DNA from: VRUE01 sp963837695
Lineage (GTDB): Bacteria; Actinomycetota; Thermoleophilia; Solirubrobacterales; 70-9
Direction of reading: 5' to 3'
DNA length: 64,000 bases
Assembly (NCBI GenBank): GCA_963837695.1
Contig: CAWINZ010000005.1
Coordinates: 1,116,001-1,180,000 of the forward strand
Part shown: positions 38,481 through 46,939 of the stretch, one piece after another
Numbering within the stretch: the first letter of the stretch is position 1
Layout of the letters: each line of letters opens with the position of its first letter
Program-made: the position numbers and the translations under genes
Notes under the pieces: model-generated
What the model was told of the DNA's origin: nothing
Databases searched by the model: none
What the model saw: the letters and a program-made list of their open reading frames with translations, nothing else

Positions 38481-39595
38481 TGTGCGTAGATACTGCCGTT
38501 GATCTCTTCTCCGGAGCTGGGGGCACCACGCAGGGACTTCGTGACGCGGGCTACGAGGTGTTGGCCGCGATTGAGAACGACCCGGCTGCCGCCGAAACCT
38601 ACGCGGCCAACCACCCGAACACCAAGCTCTACGACCGTGCAATACGCCATGTGCAGGCGCCGAGGCTAGCGCGACGCTTGGGTGCCGAGGGCGGCCGGCT
38701 CTCAGTTCTGACGGCATGCCCTCCTTGCCAGCCATTTTCGACCTTGGGGAGTGGCGATGCCGCGGATCCTCGCAACGCGCTGGTCTCCTGTGTGAGGAGG
38801 TTCGTCGAGCACCTTGGCCCCCGAGCGGTGATGCTCGAGAACGTGCCGGGATTGCAGAACGAGCCGAGATTCCGTGCCCTCGTAGACGCTCTTGAAGACG
38901 ACTACACGGTTGGTGAATACATCGTGCAGGCTGCCGACTTCGGTATCCCACAGAAGCGACGACGGATCATCGTCATCGCAGTCGAGCGTGGTATCGGCGT
39001 ATCGCTCCCGGAGGATCTTGCATCAGCGCTTCCCAAGGGCTTTGACCGCGCTAAGCGGGCCGCCGGAGAAGCGCTGGCACTGGCGGAGGGGCTAAGTCGA
39101 GCGACCGACCCGGTCCATCGAGCCCGCACGCCACAGCCAAAGACCCTCGAACGCATCAAGATGGTGCCGCAAGGAGGGGGTCGGCTGGCGCTGCCTGCTG
39201 AGCTTGAGTTGGCCTGCCATGTCCGTCTTGGGGGGCGAAACGCGACCTCGATATATGGCCGCATCGATCCGGCGAGGGCGGCTCCGACGATGACTACGCG
39301 GTGCACGACTCCTTCTTGTGGGAGATTTGTCCATCCGACCGAGGACAGGGGCCTCACCTTGCGTGAGGCGGCGCTGCTACAGACTTTCCCAGTCGATTAC
39401 GTCTTCAAGGGAAACCACGGAGAGATTGAGCGGCAGGTCGGAAACGCCGTTCCTCCGAAGCTGGCGGAAGCACTTGGTCTTATCGTGAAGTCGCTGATCG
39501 GCAACGACATTGCCGAGGCGACGGAGCAGGAAGACGTGCATGCCTACGGTGGGGAAGCAGTTCGGGACACCAGCCAGCATGCTCTTCGGCGATGA
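38480..39595 (+). CDS. DNA (cytosine-5-)-methyltransferase
   Basis: A 371-residue C5 methyltransferase from GTG 38480. Conserved motifs appear in order: I VDLFSGAGGTTQGL, IV with catalytic Cys LTACPPCQPFSTLGSG, VI MLENVPGL, VIII QKRRRIIVIA, the target-recognition region (about 190-280), and IX/X REAALLQTFPVDY with RQVGNAVPPKLAEAL. It transfers methyl from SAM to cytosine C5, presumably protecting host DNA from an associated restriction activity. The stop overlaps the ATPase start (ATGA), so the four plus-strand genes are coupled. GC is lower than in flanking chromosome. ATG 38438 is an alternative start. Confidence 0.93.
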   Translation: MCVDTAVDLFSGAGGTTQGLRDAGYEVLAAIENDPAAAETYAANHPNTKLYDRAIRHVQAPRLARRLGAEGGRLSVLTACPPCQPFSTLGSGDAADPRNALVSCVRRFVEHLGPRAVMLENVPGLQNEPRFRALVDALEDDYTVGEYIVQAADFGIPQKRRRIIVIAVERGIGVSLPEDLASALPKGFDRAKRAAGEALALAEGLSRATDPVHRARTPQPKTLERIKMVPQGGGRLALPAELELACHVRLGGRNATSIYGRIDPARAAPTMTTRCTTPSCGRFVHPTEDRGLTLREAALLQTFPVDYVFKGNHGEIERQVGNAVPPKLAEALGLIVKSLIGNDIAEATEQEDVHAYGGEAVRDTSQHALRR

Positions 39596-41403
39596 GCGAG
39601 TCTCGGAAAGCTGAGCAGCAGAAGCCGCTGGTACTTAAGTTCGCGGGAAGTCTCGTGGAGCAGCTCGGGGCACAGTTGTACCCGAGCGTGACCGCAGCGG
39701 TCGCCGAGCTAATCTCAAACGCCTGGGACGCCGACGCTGGGACGGTTTGGGTGACGATTCCCTTTGACGACTGGTCCAAATCGGCGACGATCGAGGTGCT
39801 TGACGACGGTAACGGGATGGCCTACGAAGAGGCCCGGCTCCAGTACCTGATCGTCGGTCGAAATCGGCGGAAGACCCCGCCGGGAGAAACGAGCGAGCAG
39901 GGTCGTCCTCTGCACGGCCGCAAGGGGATCGGCAAGCTTGCGGCCTTCGGGACCGCCGGATGGCTGGAGTGTGTGACCGTCAAGTCGGGAGCAGTGACCG
40001 CATTTGCCATCGACTACGAGAAGCTTCGCCGCTCGAAACCGACGGAGGACTATCTGACCGAGGATGTCCCCGATCCGGAGCCAATTCGCAATCCGGATAC
40101 TGGATCTGTCCTGCAGAACGGCACTCGCGTGCGTCTCACTCACCTCCGTGCCAAGCGGCGTCCGAGCGAGCACCGCTTTAGACAGTCGATGGCGCGGCGT
40201 TTTGCGATCAACGCCAATGAGATGAAGGTCCTAGTCAACGGTGCGCCGCTTGCCCGCTTCGAACAGGATGTAGAGATCCGCTTCCCCACGGATGGGATGC
40301 CACTCAACTCGACGGCGATGATCGATGAGGAGGGCTGGGCCGTAGAAGACATCGACTACGGCGAGGAGAATCGCACTGTCAGGTGGTGGATCGGGTTCAC
40401 GAAAATGCCGATCCCCGAAGAGGACATGCGCGGAATCTCTGTGCTTGCGCGGGGGAAGCAGGCTCAGCGTCCCTTTACCTTTGGATCGTCACAGGGCACG
40501 GAGGGTCAGCTCGGCCAGGAGTACCTCGTGGGCGAGGTTCAGGCTGACTGGCTGGACCACGGGGTTGAGGCTGAGGAGGATCTGATTCAGTCCAACCGCG
40601 ACCAGATGCAGCTCGACAACGAGGAACTTCAGCCGTTCCTTGAGTGGGGGCAGCGGTTGCTCAAATGGGCACTAGCCGAGCGCAACCGCCAGCGTCGGGA
40701 CGTGCGAGTTGGCCCAGGGTCATTCGGAGAAGGCATCGAGCGTATCCTGGAGGCAACTCCACGCGAGAGACAGCAGCGCCTTCGTACCCTTGCCGGTCGG
40801 ATCTCTGCAGTAACTGACGAGCGCGGCTTGGAGACCGCGTTGGAGGCGATCGTCGAGCAGGGCGAGGCATCGGTCGTCCGTGGGGCTGCTGCGGCTCTTT
40901 CGCTGAGTGGCGACCCGGACGACGCAGAGACCTGGGAGGTCATTCATGGTGCTGAAGCAGCGGCACAGGAGGTGCTCGTGGGAAGGATCGAATCTAGAGT
41001 TTCCGCACTCGAACGCTTCGAGGCTGCCGTCAGTGAGCCCCCGGTGGAGCAGTTGCATCTACACGTGATAGACGCCCCGTGGGTGATCGCGCCATGGCTC
41101 GAGTTGACGTCACGTCAACTGGTCACGTCCGACGACGCAGTATGCGTCGTCGACTTCGATCTGATCCCAGGCTTGACCGATGACCTGCGACTCATCGCTG
41201 CCCACGTCGGTGGGGGACGGGGCAAGGCTTTCAAAGCTGTACTCGCCGAGCAGAGCGCCGATCGGCTGACGTGGGTGGTCGCTGACGCGTTGCCGTCGGA
41301 CCGAGAGGAGGGTTGGAGGTACCTGACCTGGAAGACGGCATTGGCAGAGAGCCTTGGTGTGCACCGCGCGTGGCTAGAGACGTTGAATCGTCTAGGGGCG
41401 TGA
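39592..41403 (+). CDS. GHKL (HSP90/MutL/MORC-like) ATPase
   Basis: A 603-residue protein. The N-terminal GHKL ATPase fold has the N box AVAELISNAWDADA (Asn43), G1 LDDGNGM (71-76) and G2 LHGRKGIGKLAAFG (about 108-120). A transducer-like region (about 190-330) includes ISVLARGKQAQRPF and LIQSNRDQMQL, seen in MORC/MutL-like ATPases of restriction systems. The C-terminal 270 residues are helical, then a mixed domain with IDAPWVIAPWLELTSRQL that I cannot assign. GHKL ATPases of R-M islands are thought to remodel or scan DNA in an ATP-gated way. It is coupled to the methyltransferase before it and the P-loop gene after it. Confidence 0.85.
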   Translation: MSESRKAEQQKPLVLKFAGSLVEQLGAQLYPSVTAAVAELISNAWDADAGTVWVTIPFDDWSKSATIEVLDDGNGMAYEEARLQYLIVGRNRRKTPPGETSEQGRPLHGRKGIGKLAAFGTAGWLECVTVKSGAVTAFAIDYEKLRRSKPTEDYLTEDVPDPEPIRNPDTGSVLQNGTRVRLTHLRAKRRPSEHRFRQSMARRFAINANEMKVLVNGAPLARFEQDVEIRFPTDGMPLNSTAMIDEEGWAVEDIDYGEENRTVRWWIGFTKMPIPEEDMRGISVLARGKQAQRPFTFGSSQGTEGQLGQEYLVGEVQADWLDHGVEAEEDLIQSNRDQMQLDNEELQPFLEWGQRLLKWALAERNRQRRDVRVGPGSFGEGIERILEATPRERQQRLRTLAGRISAVTDERGLETALEAIVEQGEASVVRGAAAALSLSGDPDDAETWEVIHGAEAAAQEVLVGRIESRVSALERFEAAVSEPPVEQLHLHVIDAPWVIAPWLELTSRQLVTSDDAVCVVDFDLIPGLTDDLRLIAAHVGGGRGKAFKAVLAEQSADRLTWVVADALPSDREEGWRYLTWKTALAESLGVHRAWLETLNRLGA

Positions 41404-43364
41404 TGACTCCCGCAACGATTGCCGAAGAGGTGTTGCATGCGGCGATCGACCAGCCGGATTCGTCTGTCAGCCTCAAGGGAACGACCGGTTCGGGGAAGAC
41501 CTCGACGGCGATCGAGATCGCAGACCTCGCCCGGGGCGGGAATCGCCTTCCGTTGCTGGTGAGGCCACCCTCGTCCGCGCTCGACGCCGGTCCGATCTCA
41601 GTGAGCGTGCTCTTGGGCTCCCTAGGTGCTCCGTTGGCCGCCGGTAAGTCCCTGCGATATGAAGAGGGATTGGCCCAGCTGCGCCAGATGCTCTACGACC
41701 GCAGGGATGAGGTCGTCGTGATTGCGGACGAGCCCAGTGCTTGGATGGACGAGGACTCTTACTTTGGCCCTCTGGGGCGATCCGCTCGCGAGGTCCTCAT
41801 GGCAAATCCTAGGTGGCCGACGATCATCCTCGATCAGTCAACGTCCGGAAAAGCCCATGCGGTACTGGACTCAATGCCGTCCGCGGCGGACTTCGAAGAG
41901 TGGGGCTCCTTGCGAGAGGCTGCCTCCACGGTTGGAGGCCTTCCTGAGGCATCGGCACCGAAGACTCCGCTGAGCCACAAGTTGCTCGCGGCGGTTGTCG
42001 CCTGGGGTCGCGCAGCCCCCCAGCAGTCGACCTCGACCGTGGAGGTGGCGGAAACGTTGAGGGAGGTACTGTGCGAGCGACGAACTGGACCTCGATTGTG
42101 GGGCGTCTGGCAGAAGTTGGCTCTTGCGCGCACTGAGCTTCCCGACTCGGTCATCGGCCAACTCGGAGGGGAAAAGCTCGACGAGCTTTCGAGGGACACT
42201 CTCCACCAGGCGCTTCTGGACGGGGGTGGTCGTCTGCACGATGTCCCTCGTAATCTCGTCGCCCGAGAGGGTCTTTCGAGTCCAATATCGGAGAAGGAAA
42301 AGCTCGATGTTCACCGGGTTCTTTTCCAACACCATCTCGAGGCCGCAAAAGAAGCCGAGATATCAGAGACGATTCGAGAGCACGCGGCGGAGGCTCTATT
42401 CCACGGCGGCGAGGCTGGTGAGGAAGATGTTGGCGATCTGGTTCCTGTCACCTTTGTCGAGCAGTTGAACTCCCTGGGTCGGCGGCTATCGAGGGACCAT
42501 AGGGACCGCCGCCGTGCAGCCGCCGTCTTTCTGACGGCGATCGGCATCGACGAGGAAAACGACTACGCCCAGCACTACCGGGGGTTCAACCTTGACTTCG
42601 AGGGCGAACGAGCTCAGGAGGTGGAAGAGCGCTACGACGCCGCCGTGAACCTGCAGCCGACCAATCCCAAGTGGCATGCGCGCCGGGTGACGTTCCTTGC
42701 CGACATTGGCAAGTTGAAGGCGGCGCGGGAGGCGTGGAGCGAGGCAAGGAGCGAGGCGACGGGAGGTCTTCGCAGCGACCAGCCAGACCTCTACACCTGG
42801 ATTGCCGGAGCGCTGCTCCACCAAGGCGAGTTGACGTTTGCCGACGATGTATTGGGTAGCGTGCCCACTGGGACGGCGGATGCGGCGATCGAGGATCTGC
42901 GACTTGCTCTAAAGGCCAGGTTCAGCGCACAGGACGAGGGAACGGTCGTACCGGCACCGCGCTCTTGGAAAGCTTGGTGGACGGAGGAGCCGACTCGGTT
43001 GGCTGCTCGGGATACCCAGGGACGAGAGCTGGCACGGTGGAGTGCGGGGAGGGTGGAGGTTGTCGACAGCGAGGGTATTCACGTCCGGATCGCCATTGTT
43101 GTACCTGGAGGGGGATCTCCCTCTCTTGGTCGCACCGTGATTACTCCGAGCCGCATGGAGATGAGCTTCCTTGACGATCTCCCTGAGGGTGGGCTTCGCG
43201 TGGGACAGTTCGTCGAGGTGGGCGAGTACGAGCATCCGGACCAGGATCGTCGGATCGCGATTCGCCTCGTGCGGCCAGACCCCCATCTCCAACCTTCCCC
43301 CCCGCTGATGCGGCTGGACCGTTGGCGAAAGTCGAATGCCGCTCCCCAGCCTGAAGCAGTTTGA
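41403..43364 (+). CDS. P-loop NTPase with TPR-like repeats and a C-terminal beta domain
   Basis: Starting at ATG 41403 (TGATG overlap with the ATPase stop) the protein has 653 residues. The N-terminal P-loop domain has Walker A GTTGSGKTS (26-34) and Walker B EVVVIADEPSAW (Asp109/Glu110). A second strand WPTIILDQSTSG may hold sensor 1. A long helical part follows. About residues 370-520 look TPR-like (RYDAAVNLQPTNPKWHARR, KAAREAWSEA, GALLHQGELTFADDVLG). The last 100 residues (WSAGRVEVVDSEGIHVRIAI ... VGQFVEVGEYE) look like an OB/S1-like barrel. The layout recalls STAND sensors, but no effector domain is recognised. Confidence 0.75.
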   Translation: MTPATIAEEVLHAAIDQPDSSVSLKGTTGSGKTSTAIEIADLARGGNRLPLLVRPPSSALDAGPISVSVLLGSLGAPLAAGKSLRYEEGLAQLRQMLYDRRDEVVVIADEPSAWMDEDSYFGPLGRSAREVLMANPRWPTIILDQSTSGKAHAVLDSMPSAADFEEWGSLREAASTVGGLPEASAPKTPLSHKLLAAVVAWGRAAPQQSTSTVEVAETLREVLCERRTGPRLWGVWQKLALARTELPDSVIGQLGGEKLDELSRDTLHQALLDGGGRLHDVPRNLVAREGLSSPISEKEKLDVHRVLFQHHLEAAKEAEISETIREHAAEALFHGGEAGEEDVGDLVPVTFVEQLNSLGRRLSRDHRDRRRAAAVFLTAIGIDEENDYAQHYRGFNLDFEGERAQEVEERYDAAVNLQPTNPKWHARRVTFLADIGKLKAAREAWSEARSEATGGLRSDQPDLYTWIAGALLHQGELTFADDVLGSVPTGTADAAIEDLRLALKARFSAQDEGTVVPAPRSWKAWWTEEPTRLAARDTQGRELARWSAGRVEVVDSEGIHVRIAIVVPGGGSPSLGRTVITPSRMEMSFLDDLPEGGLRVGQFVEVGEYEHPDQDRRIAIRLVRPDPHLQPSPPLMRLDRWRKSNAAPQPEAV

Positions 43365-44430
43365 GTCCGCCCCACTGAGCCTTCTTGCCTTTGGGCCGGG
43401 CTTTGGTGAGTCACTGCTCATTCGAACCCCTGAGGGCAGCTGGGTCGCGATCGACTCAGCGAGTCGGCAACGCAAGCGGCGCGCGGTGAATCCCGCCTTG
43501 GTTGCCCTTGAGACCTACGAAGTAGAGCTGGATGTTGTGTTGCTCACGCATCCGCACGAAGACCATGTGAAGGGGTTGCGAGACCTAATCGAGCGTTGCG
43601 GCAGTGAGGCGATCGTGGGTGCCGTAGAGCCGCTCATGCGGAGTCCCAGCAGCTATGCGGTTGCGAGCGAGGTTGATGACGTCGCGGCTGTCACCGGCGG
43701 GGCTGGGCTGGCTGCGCACGTCGCGATCGAGCGAGCGTGGGCGAAAGGCCAGCGCAAATGGGCTGTGTCAGCCGGATCGGTCATAGATGTCGGGGGCTGC
43801 AGGTTCGAAGTGCTTACCCCCAGCGCGGACGCCCTTGATGAGTTCGCCGACGGCACTGCATTTGACCTGAATGATCTGTCGGCGGCGATTCGGGTCAAGT
43901 GGGCCAACGGCGGCGACCTAGTGCTGGGGGCCGATGCGACGGCGATCGCCTGGGAGGAAGCGAGCACGAGGCTGGCACCAGCGAACTTGCTGAGTTGTCG
44001 GCCGATCAAGGTCTCCCATCATGGATCAGAGAAAGCGATCCACAGCTTGCTAATCGACGAGCAGAACCCAGATCCGGATCGTCCGCTGGTGGTGACGCCA
44101 TGGAACAGCGGCAAGGGCCTTCCACGATTTGATCCCAACCAGGGGGTCGACAGGCTGTTGCGAGCCGCCGACGCACTGCAACTCACCTCATTGCCCTTCT
44201 CGACCGTTGAGGTGTCCGGACCGGTTCCATTCGAGACTGTCTTCGACAGCTTCACCACGGAAGAGGTGGGCGACGACACGGCAGCGGACCCCCTGTCGAT
44301 TCAACTTGACCAGCCGAGCAACGTCGACTCCGACGACGGCGTGCTCGAGGCCTGGGTGCTCGTCCAGGCTGACGGTGACCGTGACTTCGTTGTCGAGCGG
44401 GGTCGGAGCGCCCTGGAGGTCGTGCGCTGA
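43336..44430 (+). CDS. ComEC/Rec2-like metallo-beta-lactamase fold protein (putative nuclease effector)
   Basis: A 364-residue soluble MBL-fold protein with features of the ComEC C-terminal domain: FGPGFGESLLIRTPEGSWVAID (strand with 'iDaG'-like Asp), the metal motif LLTHPHEDHVKGL (His72, His74, Asp76, His77), GGDLVLGADATA (metal Asp) and KVSHHGSEKA (final His). It then gives TPWNSGKGLPRFDP. ComEC-type MBL domains are implicated in DNA degradation, and MBL proteins act as nucleases in several defence systems. The start overlaps the P-loop gene by 29 bases. As the only likely hydrolase besides Vsr, it is the probable effector (inference). Confidence 0.78.
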   Translation: MPLPSLKQFESAPLSLLAFGPGFGESLLIRTPEGSWVAIDSASRQRKRRAVNPALVALETYEVELDVVLLTHPHEDHVKGLRDLIERCGSEAIVGAVEPLMRSPSSYAVASEVDDVAAVTGGAGLAAHVAIERAWAKGQRKWAVSAGSVIDVGGCRFEVLTPSADALDEFADGTAFDLNDLSAAIRVKWANGGDLVLGADATAIAWEEASTRLAPANLLSCRPIKVSHHGSEKAIHSLLIDEQNPDPDRPLVVTPWNSGKGLPRFDPNQGVDRLLRAADALQLTSLPFSTVEVSGPVPFETVFDSFTTEEVGDDTAADPLSIQLDQPSNVDSDDGVLEAWVLVQADGDRDFVVERGRSALEVVR

Positions 44431-44497
44431 GGAGGCCAACGGGTCTCGGTCCTGGGGGCTTCTTTCGAGGCTCATTGTCGGCTCGGCCGGAGCTCCG

Positions 44498-44596
44498 CGC
44501 TGGGGGCAAGAAATGGGGCAAGGTGCCCCACGGATTTCAGACGATCCTGACGTAGCTCGATCGGGCGAAAACCGCTTGAAACCGTGCCCCACGTAG
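44498..44596 (+). pseudogene. probable integrase C-terminal tail remnant (second copy), beside att core 2
   Basis: The frame gives RWGQEMGQGAPRISDDPDVA then RSGENRLKPCPT and a TAG stop, ending 23 bases before att core 2. The segment 44510-44637 aligns without gaps to 47520-47647 (about 20 differences in 127 by hand). The encoded peptide is conserved, as expected of two decayed copies of the same coding tail. No integrase body is present upstream. Confidence 0.45.
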
Positions 44597-44619
44597 TCCA
44601 GACGAGTTCACGGTCCATC

Positions 44620-44662
<43 letters not shown>

Positions 44663-44671
44663 AGGTATCTA

Positions 44672-44699
44672 TTGAAACCGGACACTGCCCCGCTATTCT
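44672..44699 (+). promoter_or_regulatory. strong sigma-70-like promoter for the small ORF after att core 2
   Basis: TTGAAA (44672-44677), a 16-base spacer, and TATTCT (44694-44699), which ends 6 bases before the ATG at 44706. This spacing predicts a leaderless mRNA. It is one of the best-matching housekeeping promoters in the window. Confidence 0.6.
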
Positions 44700-44705
44700 C
44701 CGCCC

Positions 44706-44900
44706 ATGGGTATCGATCAGCGAAATGTTCTGGCAGCCTCAGTCGACTCCCAGAAGGCCGTCGACACGCCGACCGTAATCGATGCCGACGAGCTGAAGAA
44801 GGCCCACCTCAATGAGCGCTGGCGCGAGTTCTGCCTCAACGCCGAGCGGTACGTCGCCGAAACGACGCGGCCAAGCGTGCGCGCAGGTCAGCACGCCTAG
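44706..44900 (+). CDS. small hypothetical protein next to the att site
   Basis: A 64-residue hydrophilic protein, MGIDQRNVLAASVDSQKAVD..., with a helical centre (DADELKKAHLNERWREFCLN) and a basic end. I recognise no family; it is not an obvious excisionase. A well-formed promoter with leaderless spacing precedes it. It ends 16 bases before the convergent nucleotidyltransferase gene. A gene placed directly inside an att site often serves the element, but nothing in the sequence proves this. Confidence 0.5.
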   Translation: MGIDQRNVLAASVDSQKAVDTPTVIDADELKKAHLNERWREFCLNAERYVAETTRPSVRAGQHA

Positions 44901-44916
44901 CTTTCGGCCCTGGAGC

Positions 44917-45732
44917 CTAGTCCGCCACAAGCGCGACGCCGCTTCGTAGATCTGCAACGAGGGTGGCGACCGAGGCTGCCACGACCTCGGGGTTCCCGAT
45001 CCCTTCCTCGGCTTGTCCGGCCATCCGAGACCCTAGAGACGAAGGATCGCCGAATAGACGACCAAGGTACTTTGCCTGGAGTGCCACGCGGTCAGAGCGG
45101 GGGTCCGACAGCAAGGCCATGAAGCCAGCCGCGACCGTTTCGGTCTCGGTCGCCCTGAGCAACCTGTAGAGGTCGTGGGCGTCCTTGTCGTCGAGGCGAC
45201 CTGGCGTGGCTTGCCGCTCTCCGAGCTTGAACGCCTTGCTCACGGTTAATGCCGCGGGACCGGCTACCTTGGCACGGATGCGGCGGGGGTCGTCTGGGTC
45301 GAGGGCCTCGATCCAGAGTTCCCTGTTGTCCACGACAGCGGCCTCGAGTCCGTTCACCTTCCGCGCTGCGTGGCTGGAGTGGGGAGGAATTCGTGCGCCG
45401 CGGCGGCCCTCCGGGCCGACCAAGGAGGTCGGCGCCAACAGGTCGACGGGGATTCCATCGGCGCTCAGCCACTCTCCCGGCTGGCCACTTTCGAGGTTGC
45501 GGTGAAATTCAGCGCTGGCCATCGCCTCCTCCAACAGCGGATCGGCCCTCAGCAAGGCCGGGTCCAGGGCCAGGTCGCTGTCCTTGGTCCTGGTGGCAAC
45601 CGGGACATCGGCTTCGCCCGTGTACAGGTAGACCGCATGGGCGCCGATCAGAATCACCCCGTCGCGATGCTCGGCGAGTGCCTCGAGGGCGTCGAGCAAG
45701 GCGCGGCGGCTTCGCGCGTACAGCTCATCCAC
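44917..45732 (-). CDS. nucleotidyltransferase, AbiEii-like (putative toxin partner)
   Basis: A 271-residue protein with a minimal nucleotidyltransferase core at the N-terminus: GVILIGAHAVYLYTGEAD followed by ATRTKDSDLALDP, the Gly-Ser-like loop and the TxDxD metal motif of DUF1814/AbiEii proteins. VDLLAPTSLVG and a helical C-terminus with RLDDKDAHDLYRLLRA follow, also typical of the family. AbiEii toxins attach nucleotides to tRNA or other acceptors. The gene overlaps the upstream regulator-like gene by 8 bases, the AbiE operon order. Position between att copies supports horizontal acquisition. Confidence 0.78.
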   Translation of the reverse strand: MDELYARSRRALLDALEALAEHRDGVILIGAHAVYLYTGEADVPVATRTKDSDLALDPALLRADPLLEEAMASAEFHRNLESGQPGEWLSADGIPVDLLAPTSLVGPEGRRGARIPPHSSHAARKVNGLEAAVVDNRELWIEALDPDDPRRIRAKVAGPAALTVSKAFKLGERQATPGRLDDKDAHDLYRLLRATETETVAAGFMALLSDPRSDRVALQAKYLGRLFGDPSSLGSRMAGQAEEGIGNPEVVAASVATLVADLRSGVALVAD

Positions 45733-46813
45733 GCCAATCAGCCTCGTTCGCCTGCATCCACGCGATCAACGCCTCTCCTTCGGCAGGATCGCGGCCTGGT
45801 CCAGTCAACAGGTCGACTGCAGTCTGGCTCAGGGCCGCATAGCGGACCCCATCGCTCTCCCTGGCTCTGGCGAAGGCGACCTCGTCAAACGGTCTCGCCA
45901 GCAGCACATTGGAGGCAGAGGAGTCGTCACGCAGTTCAAGCTCGCTGCGCAGCTGCTCTGGCGCCGGGGTGAATATCGCTGCGATTCGCGGCGAGGCGAC
46001 CTGGTTGAATCGTCGGGCGCTCAGAGCACCGGTCACTGCATACTCGACCGTCGCGTCCCGGAGCTTTTCGAGCACCCGCTCTGGACCGCGCGGCTCGAGC
46101 GCGAGATGAACCTGGTTTGACCCCTGGAAGCTGTAGTCCTCGCTCCAACGGAGCAAGAGGTCAGCCCACCTAACGGCAACGATCGCGCCCCGCTGTTCAC
46201 GCTGGATAAGTGCCTCTTTGTCGAGAAAGTCAACGGTACGGTAAGTCGAGCCCAGTGAGGCCTCCGAGAGCTTTGAGAGCTCTCGAATTCCGAGCGGCGA
46301 CTTGAAGTCGACCAAGGCCCGCGTCACGCGGGCCGCTGGCTTGCCACGCAGGGTCCGCGTCTCTCGTTCGGGGCCACGCCAAGGGTCTGCGGACGCGCCG
46401 TCGGCCTTTAGATACACGGCGGGCCGATCGACGACGATCCGCAGATTGCCGGTCGCGTCCATATACGAGGCGCCGGCTTCGGTCAGCATCTCCCGCGATC
46501 TGGGGGCGATATAGCGGCTGACCAGCAGAGGGGGACCGAACGGCGTTTCGGTTTGTGCGGCGGCTGCGGCTTCGAGTTGCGAGAGGGCGCCTGGAACATC
46601 TCGCGCGTTGAGCGTCGTCTTCGCCTCGATCAATATCTGAGCGCTCGTGCCGTCTGGGGCACTGATCGTGAGCAACGCGTCTGGCCGGATCCTTCCGTAG
46701 CGAGGCTGTGGCGTCAGGTCGATCTGCCAGGAAGCCGGCAGTTGGGCTGTGAGCTCCTTGCCAAGAAGCTTCAGGAGATCGACCTCGCTGGTCGGCTTTT
46801 CGGTGGCAATCAC
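45725..46813 (-). CDS. AbiEi-like partner protein with nuclease-like N-terminus and winged-helix middle
   Basis: A 362-residue protein. Residues about 25-110 have a PD-(D/E)xK-like pattern (RIRPDALLTI ... ILIEAKTTLNARDVPGALSQL), with Asp and Glu-x-Lys in the right order. A winged-helix part (about 165-225: DFKSPLGIRELSKLSEASL, STYRTVDFLDKEALIQRE) follows. The C-terminal region has ALEPRGPERVLEKL and EYAVTGALSARRF. It is the first gene of the pair with the nucleotidyltransferase and probably represses the operon through the palindrome upstream. It differs from classical AbiEi (about 200 residues) by the N-terminal nuclease-like domain. Confidence 0.68.
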   Translation of the reverse strand: MIATEKPTSEVDLLKLLGKELTAQLPASWQIDLTPQPRYGRIRPDALLTISAPDGTSAQILIEAKTTLNARDVPGALSQLEAAAAAQTETPFGPPLLVSRYIAPRSREMLTEAGASYMDATGNLRIVVDRPAVYLKADGASADPWRGPERETRTLRGKPAARVTRALVDFKSPLGIRELSKLSEASLGSTYRTVDFLDKEALIQREQRGAIVAVRWADLLLRWSEDYSFQGSNQVHLALEPRGPERVLEKLRDATVEYAVTGALSARRFNQVASPRIAAIFTPAPEQLRSELELRDDSSASNVLLARPFDEVAFARARESDGVRYAALSQTAVDLLTGPGRDPAEGEALIAWMQANEADWRG

Positions 46814-46829
46814 GTTCCAACCTTAGCAC

Positions 46830-46848
46830 GTTCCGTTGTCAACGGAAC
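46830..46848. promoter_or_regulatory. perfect 19-bp palindrome, likely operator of the AbiE-like pair
   Basis: GTTCCGTTG T CAACGGAAC, 17 to 35 bases upstream of the minus-strand ATG at 46813. It is flanked by a second, wider inverted pair (CACGTTCCA at 46811 and TGGAACGTG at 46860). The four GTTCC/GGAAC half-sites suggest cooperative binding by the winged-helix partner protein. Confidence 0.6.
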
Positions 46849-46939
46849 AACAAGTTTGGTGGAACGTGGCTGAGGCTCGAGGTCCCGAGAAGGCCGTCGG
46901 CTCGACCAGGTTCACTGTGTCCTGTGATCTCCTACTCAA

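Noticed and set aside
37956..38951. Long version of the Vsr gene (331 codons)
   Set aside because: The N-terminal 183 codons are antisense to the methyltransferase and look random. The family start fits ATG 38402.
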